Positions 59,101-64,000 of a DNA stretch of 64,000 nt are shown here, one piece after another. The stretch is taken from the NCBI RefSeq assembly GCF_022965805.1, contig NC_133106.1, forward strand, positions 34,957,913-35,021,912, in the 5' to 3' direction. The DNA comes from Primulina eburnea (lineage: Eukaryota > Streptophyta > Magnoliopsida > Lamiales > Gesneriaceae). How positions within the stretch are numbered: the first letter of the stretch is position 1; each line of letters starts with the position of its first letter. The translations under genes were made by a program, and so were the position numbers. Below the pieces are notes generated by a model, which searched no databases, had not been told where the DNA came from, and saw nothing but the letters and a program-made list of their open reading frames with translations.

Positions 59101-60030
59101 TTGCAGGAGCAAGATATGGTTATGGTGAAGGAAAATCAATAAAAGACGATGATGTGTGGCTTTAACCCTTTTTCTTAAAGAATCTAATTTTGATTTGTTA
59201 ATTTTTTAATTTTATGTACTTTGCAGGGTGTGGCATTTATCTGTGGCCTGATTCATTATGTGACCACCTCGGTGGATTCCCAGCAAAAGGGGAGCATTTT
59301 GCATTCAAGGTGAGTACCATCAACATTCTTGTGTAACATATTTTTGAGGTTATGATTGAGGATTCCTGCAAATGATAACGGCCAGGCTGCCTCAACTGGT
59401 TGTGTGGATGTGCTGTTTGAAATTTTAAGTACTGGATTTGCTAAAAGGTGGAATTTCTTGCTTTTTGCTGTGAATAACAAGTATTGCAATGAGTGGATCG
59501 ATGAGAAAATATTTTATTCGCAGTGTGATTTGTTTTGCATCGAGTGTTTTCTGTTTGTGCTTCACCGTAAATATTTAGACTCAGACCCCAGCAGTGCACC
59601 TATTTCTGTCATTTACATACAATGTACCTCAACTTGCCATCTGCTGGTATTGTTTAAAATGAAGTAAAGAAAAACCAACGTAGGAGTTTGGGATTGAAAA
59701 GGTCAATTTGGAGTGTTCTGATCGTGTGCTAATCGGGAATGAATCTAAAGTCCCTTTTCTTTACTTAGATTACCGTGATTATTTTCCTTCAAATCGAGGT
59801 TGTAAGATCCATGCTTTTCAGTATGTGGGAATTGCATAGAGATGTGTTTTCAAATTTGTTGTGATTCCAGGGAAGATGACAAATGGTGGCTTTTGCCAAC
59901 AATTCTCTTGCTATTCAAGGCAATTCAAGCTCGATTTGTTGATTGGAATATTGCAAATCTAGAAGTCAAAGATTACTCACTCTTCAGTCCAGATCCTGAT
60001 ACCTTTTGGGCGTACGAATCTGTTTTGTGA
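44150..60030 (+). CDS. Large glycine-rich multi-pass membrane protein (At5g11700/At5g47020-like)
   Basis: Twenty-two exons in consistent phase, about 1450 residues: 44150-44997, 46405-46520, 47584-47792, 48186-48305, 48984-49112, 49218-49343, 50383-50438, 50535-50634, 50863-50980, 51179-51388, 52344-52668, 53950-54043, 54799-54907, 55019-55287, 55390-55514, 55941-56175, 57043-57231, 57342-57625, 57959-58166, 58239-58478, 59227-59309, 59871-60030. A signal segment (HIFWCLLSGYVSVFVL) leads a long extracytoplasmic part with Gly-rich blocks (GYDGGGGGHGGRGASC; GGGGSGGS). A Cys-rich ephrin-receptor-like segment (CPKGLYGTFC, CPVGTYKD) comes before TM helices near exon 14 (WPFSLLLLCVVMLLALLLS) and exons 20-21 (VLLADLLVTLLMLFLFYW). 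Arabidopsis relatives are about 1450-1480 residues, annotated only as glycine-rich or ephrin-type-receptor-like; function is unknown. No lesion was found. Confidence 0.85.
45523..46065. mobile_element. hAT-type MITE with 8-bp target duplication
   Basis: The element at 45531-46057 (527 bp) has perfect 13-bp terminal inverted repeats CATAGTTGTCAAT/ATTGACAACTATG, extended by subterminal ATAGCG-rich sequence in both orientations. It is flanked by identical 8-bp duplications CTCTTCAG at 45523-45530 and 46058-46065, the hAT hallmark. It lies in intron 1 of the glycine-rich gene, has no transposase, and is strongly enriched in GCTATAGCG-like words. Confidence 0.9.
49601..49676. repeat. 32-nt direct repeat pair in an intron
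   Basis: The block beginning TTAGGGGTTCTATAATTTTG occurs at 49601-49632 and again perfectly at 49645-49676, a period of 44 nt. It is a recent local duplication in intron 6 of the glycine-rich gene. Confidence 0.9.
51552..51662. repeat. Strong foldback in intron 10 of the glycine-rich gene
   Basis: Arms 51552-51589 and 51625-51662, 38 nt each, are reverse complements with about three mismatches, separated by a 35-nt loop. The arms begin AACTTGTTGAG and end ACAGGCAC. It could be a short foldback MITE or a transcribed hairpin of pre-miRNA size. Confidence 0.85.
52840..53381. mobile_element. hAT-like MITE with partly duplicated left end
   Basis: The left end CAGTGTTCTATAAAGCGC answers the inverse of the right end, CAAGGGTTCTAATAAAGCGC. 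Flanks GTTTACTT and TTAACTTT are only roughly alike, so a target duplication is uncertain. The left end plus its flank occurs twice in tandem (about 38-nt period, 52825-52900). The interior has AT-rich sequence and AAGCGTG words, with no coding capacity. It sits in intron 11 of the glycine-rich gene. Confidence 0.5.
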
Positions 60031-61035
60031 TGCAACGGGATAAACCAATCCATTAGGAGTCATGATGATCTCGTTGCATATGTACAGTAAACTAAAAGTT
60101 CCCTTGTGTATATATATCCCTGCAGCATAGAATGTTTGAGTAAAGCAATTAGTCTTTTTTCCATATGCTGATGTCCTTGTTCATGTACAGATCAACACTT
60201 GACAATCAATTTATAGCCATAGTGAGATGCGAATTAACTGAGTGATGTTGACATATAAAATTTCATCTTTGATGATTGGCCAACATCTCCTGGAGAAAAA
60301 AAAATCTTTACTTTGAATGTACAAGACCACAGTACCAGTATATGAACGTCGCCCCGAACTCAGCTTGATCGCTGTCCTTGATGATATTATGTTTCTAGAG
60401 TAACTTTATAGCTGCTTAGACACCGATATGCACACCACACACGGTTGGAGTCGAAGCTGTCGACAATGCGGTTTTTAATTCACCACTGGAAGGAATTCTT
60501 GTTTCATAAAATATTAATACATCTTACCTGTGGGTTATGGGATATATATCGTTTGATTCGAACACGTTGAATTGCAAAGCTTTTCATTTCACATACATCC
60601 ATTCGTGGTGGAATTTGCACATTTAAAATTTTCATAATCGTCAACCTTTCATATTGGAAATAAGCAAAGCAATAGTAGAGTGAGTGTTATATGAAATCAC
60701 CACCAAATCAATGTGCTCACCATGCTTACAAAAATCATGCGATATTCTGAAATTATATAAATATCATTTCCGCGATTGATTTGTGACCAAATTTCAGAAT
60801 ATTTATATGTATTATCTGATAAAGTTTACCAATAATTTGAGCACATACATGTTGAAATCACACATCACACTAGTAAATAATGTATTTATTATTTAATTAA
60901 TTAAGTTGTTATAAAGTTATTTAATTTATACGTTGTTAATAAATTTAATATTTATTAAAAAATGCATTTTATTTGAAAATTGTAATTATTTAATAACCCC
61001 CCCTTCTGATGCTATCCGCAAATGCACAGGGCAAA
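60031..61035. other. Spacer between the glycine-rich gene and SKL2
   Basis: Glycine-rich gene 3' untranslated region, then AT-rich sequence. No gene is recognised. Confidence 0.45.
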
Positions 61036-63484
61036 ATGGCTGCATCTGTGAACAGCTTCGTCCTTTCACCAAATCCACCACCATGTTTCTTTCCTGCTCC
61101 TGCTTCTATCTCTTTATTAACACCAAAATTCTTGGTTCTTGCAACCCGCTTTCCTTCGATTCTTCCCCTTGTTTCTGCTGTTCCTGTGAACCAGCGAAGC
61201 AGGCACACGCAACTCTGCTGCGCCACTCCGGCTGTCTCCACGGACACAACCCATTACGAGGTAGAGATTAAAATCTGCTTTCCTTGAGAAATTCCAAGAA
61301 ATGGTATTTTGTCATGTCTCAAGCCTGCTCTGCGGACTACAAGCAATTGGGCCGTAGCTTATAGTTGATATAATGCCCGGAGAATCTCCTAATATGCTCG
61401 GAGACTCTACCGCTGTAGTATATATTAGAAAGCTGTTCCCACTTAATAGTTTTTTCTTAAACATGTTATTGCCCACCCTTTCCACCTAAACAGAACTTAT
61501 GAAATATACTGGACAATAATTATTCAGGTATATTTATCAACTGTAGAAATGTACGTTTGTCAGCAAACTTGGGATATCTCTGATATGAGAATAAATTGAA
61601 ACTTCGTGCAGTTTCATGACGATTCAACTGAGGTAGAGCTGAGATTGGAGCTAGGCAGTGAAAGCATAAGTCCCAAGGATATCTTTGTAGATGCAAATGA
61701 TACCTCTTTGGTCATTAAAGTGCAGCAATCAGGGTACATAAGGACTCTCTTGGATACTGATAGTCTCTATGGAGTCATAAAGCCTGCGGAAACGATATGG
61801 TATATGTTGGTGATATGAACCATAGAGGATCAACGCAAACCATTTCATGATTAGACTGATGTTTGTTCTCTTTTTAGGTACATAGATGAAGCTCAACTGG
61901 TGGTTAACTTGAAGAAGCATGACCCAGAATTAAAATGGCCCGACATTATGGAATCCTGGGAGTCATTAACTGCGGGAGTCATGCAACTATTGAAAGGAGC
62001 TTCAATCTTCTTAGTTGGAGAATCGGCTGACATAAACCACAAGATTGCTCGAGAACTAGCTGTTGGTCTTGGGTACAGGACTCTCTTCATTGGAGTATAA
62101 ACTTAGAATAGACGTAAATATATTTCTTTTAATAATATATAAGGTTATACTAATTTTATCGGGCTGTCTTTCGGTAGCCTTTACGTCTTGCTTGCTCTTG
62201 TCTGTATCACTCAATCTGAAGTGTTGTTTATTAATCTAAGCAATTAATCTTATATCATCGTGTTAGTCTTTAATAAAAGTGTCAGGAAAGGGTAGACTTG
62301 GAAGTACTGATTGATCTGATTTCTGTTCCAATTTTACCTGTTTTTGGCATTTCTCTTTATACATTAATTAGAAGTTTTCTGGTGTTTGCAGCATAAAAAA
62401 CATCATGTCTTTCTATATGCTTGGGCTTTAATTCTTTGGTAGCCTAATTTCATTATCTTCCTAAATTTGTGTCTTCTATGTTATTAGATACACTCCGCTC
62501 AGTACACAGGAGCTGCTAGAAGCATATACTAAGCAATCCATCGATTCATGTGAGTGTACAGGTTTCTTAATCTCTGCATGCGTAATCCACTCTCGTTATC
62601 TCACTCACCCACATATGCTAGCAAAATAACCACTCGTTGATATCATTCATTTATCATGGAGTCTTTAAATCGTCGAATGGAAAAACATGTATTTGCAAAC
62701 ATCATTTTGAAGTGAATGAAAAATAGGGTGCTTAAGTGCAAGCAAGTTTAGTGCATAGTTCTCATCCATCTTGTATTCCCTTTAAAAAATTTCACTTTTT
62801 GCATCAAAAAACAAATTTCCATGTTTTTGGTGTACAGAGTTAATCAAGAATGAAAATCTTCGTGAGTTTTCCAGAGATTGAACTGGGTCAATGTCAAGAA
62901 AGAAAAGTAAAGAAAATAGATCGATATAAGTTCTTATAATTAAGATCCTGAAAACTTCAAATGAATATATCCACTATCTTCGTGAGTTTTCCAGAGATTG
63001 AACTGGCTCAATGAAAAGAAAGAAAAGTAAAGAAAATAGATCAATATAAGTTCCATAAAATGAAGATCCTGAAAACTTCAAACGAACATATTACACATTT
63101 TGCATTGACTCAACAAACTATAACTTGCATTACCATCTTGCAGTTCGTTGACATCTTAAACTGGTTCCAGGGGTGATTGCAGAGGGCACTGAAGCTGTTG
63201 CAGAAGCAGAAGATGCTATATTAGAGAATCTTAGTCGGTATTATTTTTAGCTGTATTCACCACATGATCATTTATTTGGTGCTGCAAAATTGACCATCTT
63301 CCACTATTTTTTTCCTTGATATTTCCTTATGCAATTAAATGTTTTATAAATCAATGAATTTCCAGTCAAGCCCGAGCTGTTGTTGCAACAATTGGAGGGG
63401 AATATGGTGCTGCCAGGAGGCCTAATAAATGGCGGCATATTTTTGCAGGATTTACTGTTTGGCTGTCTCAGTCTGAAGCTCTTG
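61036..63484 (+). CDS. SKL2: Shikimate kinase-like 2, plastid (5' part; continues beyond window)
   Basis: Six exons in phase: 61036-61260, 61612-61799, 61878-62072, 62488-62549, 63171-63237, 63366-63484, coding about 285 residues so far. A plastid transit peptide (Ser/Pro-rich, first about 55 residues) is followed by a CS/Hsp20-like segment (EVELRLELGSESISPKDIF, then YGVIKPAETIWYID). A shikimate-kinase-type domain follows: SWESLTAGVMQLLKGASIFL, VGESADINHKIARELAVGLG, then WRHIFAGFTVWLSQSEA. The P-loop GxxGxGK(S/T) is not present (VGESADINHK), as in Arabidopsis SKL2 (At2g35500), annotated as probably inactive. The last donor is at 63485; no further exon was seen up to 64000, so the 3' end lies outside. 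An upstream in-frame ATG at 61009 is possible. Confidence 0.85.
62856..63095. repeat. 120-bp tandem duplication in an SKL2 intron
   Basis: Two copies with a period of exactly 120 nt (62856-62975 and 62976-63095), each starting ATCTTCGTGAGTTTTCCAGA and containing AAGAAAGAAAAGTAAAGAAA. By eye roughly nine bases in ten agree. They lie in intron 4 of SKL2. Confidence 0.9.
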
Positions 63485-64000
63485 GTAATGTTTATTCTCT
63501 CTGCAGTGTTATAAGCATACAGTAATCGTCCATCTTTTGTGAGGACAAACATAACCTGTTTTTTTCCTGTCAGTGGGAGAATATTTCAAATTTACTCAAT
63601 GGGATGATTGATATTTTTAGTCGGAAGTGTTGATTTGGGGATGGGAAGCCAGGCATTGTTTGAAAGTCGTTTTCGCGGTGTTCTTGGAAAGAAATTAAGG
63701 ACCTTACAATCACTTTAATTGATGTTTGTTTTCAAAGGAGTTTTTACATGTTAACGTTCAAAAAGATGCTGCGGATTGTGTGTAAAAGAGTTTCCTCGTA
63801 CCTTTGAAACTTGCATGATACACAGATACGGGGTGAATGGTTAGTTGTGTTAATCAAGATTTTGTTTCTGCTTACGATAGATTGGTGAAACCTCATGTCA
63901 TTGATTGTGTTCACTAGTACCATTACCATGAATTGTTTCTCAATATAGGAGGAAACTGACAGAATTTTTAACCACTTAATTAGGCGTCTCTTAAGCGACA
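63485..64000. other. Right edge, SKL2 intron
   Basis: After the donor GTAATG at 63485 no exon matching the rest of SKL2 is seen. It is probably a long intron running out of the window. Confidence 0.45.

Overview
This is plant nuclear DNA, most likely from a eudicot. Genes are split by AT-rich GT-AG introns, proteins carry plastid transit peptides, and the families are plant ones (HD-Zip I, phytocyanin, plastidial PRPP synthetase, beta-amylase, SKL2). Introns and spacers hold small TIR elements, and an integrated plant pararetrovirus is present. An asterid source is only an impression. No RNA genes, CRISPR arrays or bacterial signals were seen.

Layout. 1-2.4 kb: a membrane-anchored MYB/SANT gene (minus strand). 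2.55-10.97 kb: an almost complete endogenous caulimovirid (minus strand) with primer-binding site, small leading ORFs, VAP-like, capsid, movement, protease-RT-RNase H and transactivator-like genes, then a TATA promoter and poly(A) signals. It lies between two equal-length 136-nt inverted arms, each bordered outside by an A tract. 12.9-17.5 kb: plastidial PRPP synthetase, eight exons. 18.85-19.2 kb: tetraspanin cut off after its third membrane helix. 19.8-23.7 kb: SMPD4-type sphingomyelin phosphodiesterase (minus). 24.6-30.4 kb: RWD-RBR E3 ligase with several frame breaks and two lost zinc ligands, so a pseudogene. 31.5-32.3 kb: HD-Zip I factor. 33.0-34.0 kb: plastid HpcH/HpaI aldolase-like gene. 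34.7-35.4 kb: early nodulin-like phytocyanin. 36.1-36.8 kb: two-exon trehalase remnant (minus). 39.5-42.3 kb: BAM9-type beta-amylase with a changed catalytic position. 44.15-60.03 kb: a 22-exon gene for a ~1450-residue glycine-rich multi-pass membrane protein. 61.0 kb to the window end: shikimate-kinase-like 2, incomplete at the right edge.

The host genes are independent transcription units, not an operon. Several products are predicted to act in the plastid (PRPP synthetase, aldolase-like protein, BAM9-like, SKL2). Three loci are decayed (tetraspanin, RBR ligase, trehalase). Small DNA elements include a 527-bp hAT-type MITE with a perfect 8-bp target duplication, a TIR family with the motif GTGAGACCGTCTCAC in several copies, and a strong intronic foldback.

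The most unusual structure is the pararetrovirus. It is close to intact, is linearised next to its primer-binding site, has capsid before movement protein before polymerase, is framed by inverted arms, and its own promoter points at the neighbouring MYB gene. Exon borders were placed by eye from splice signals, reading phase and remembered family sequences; no alignment software was used.
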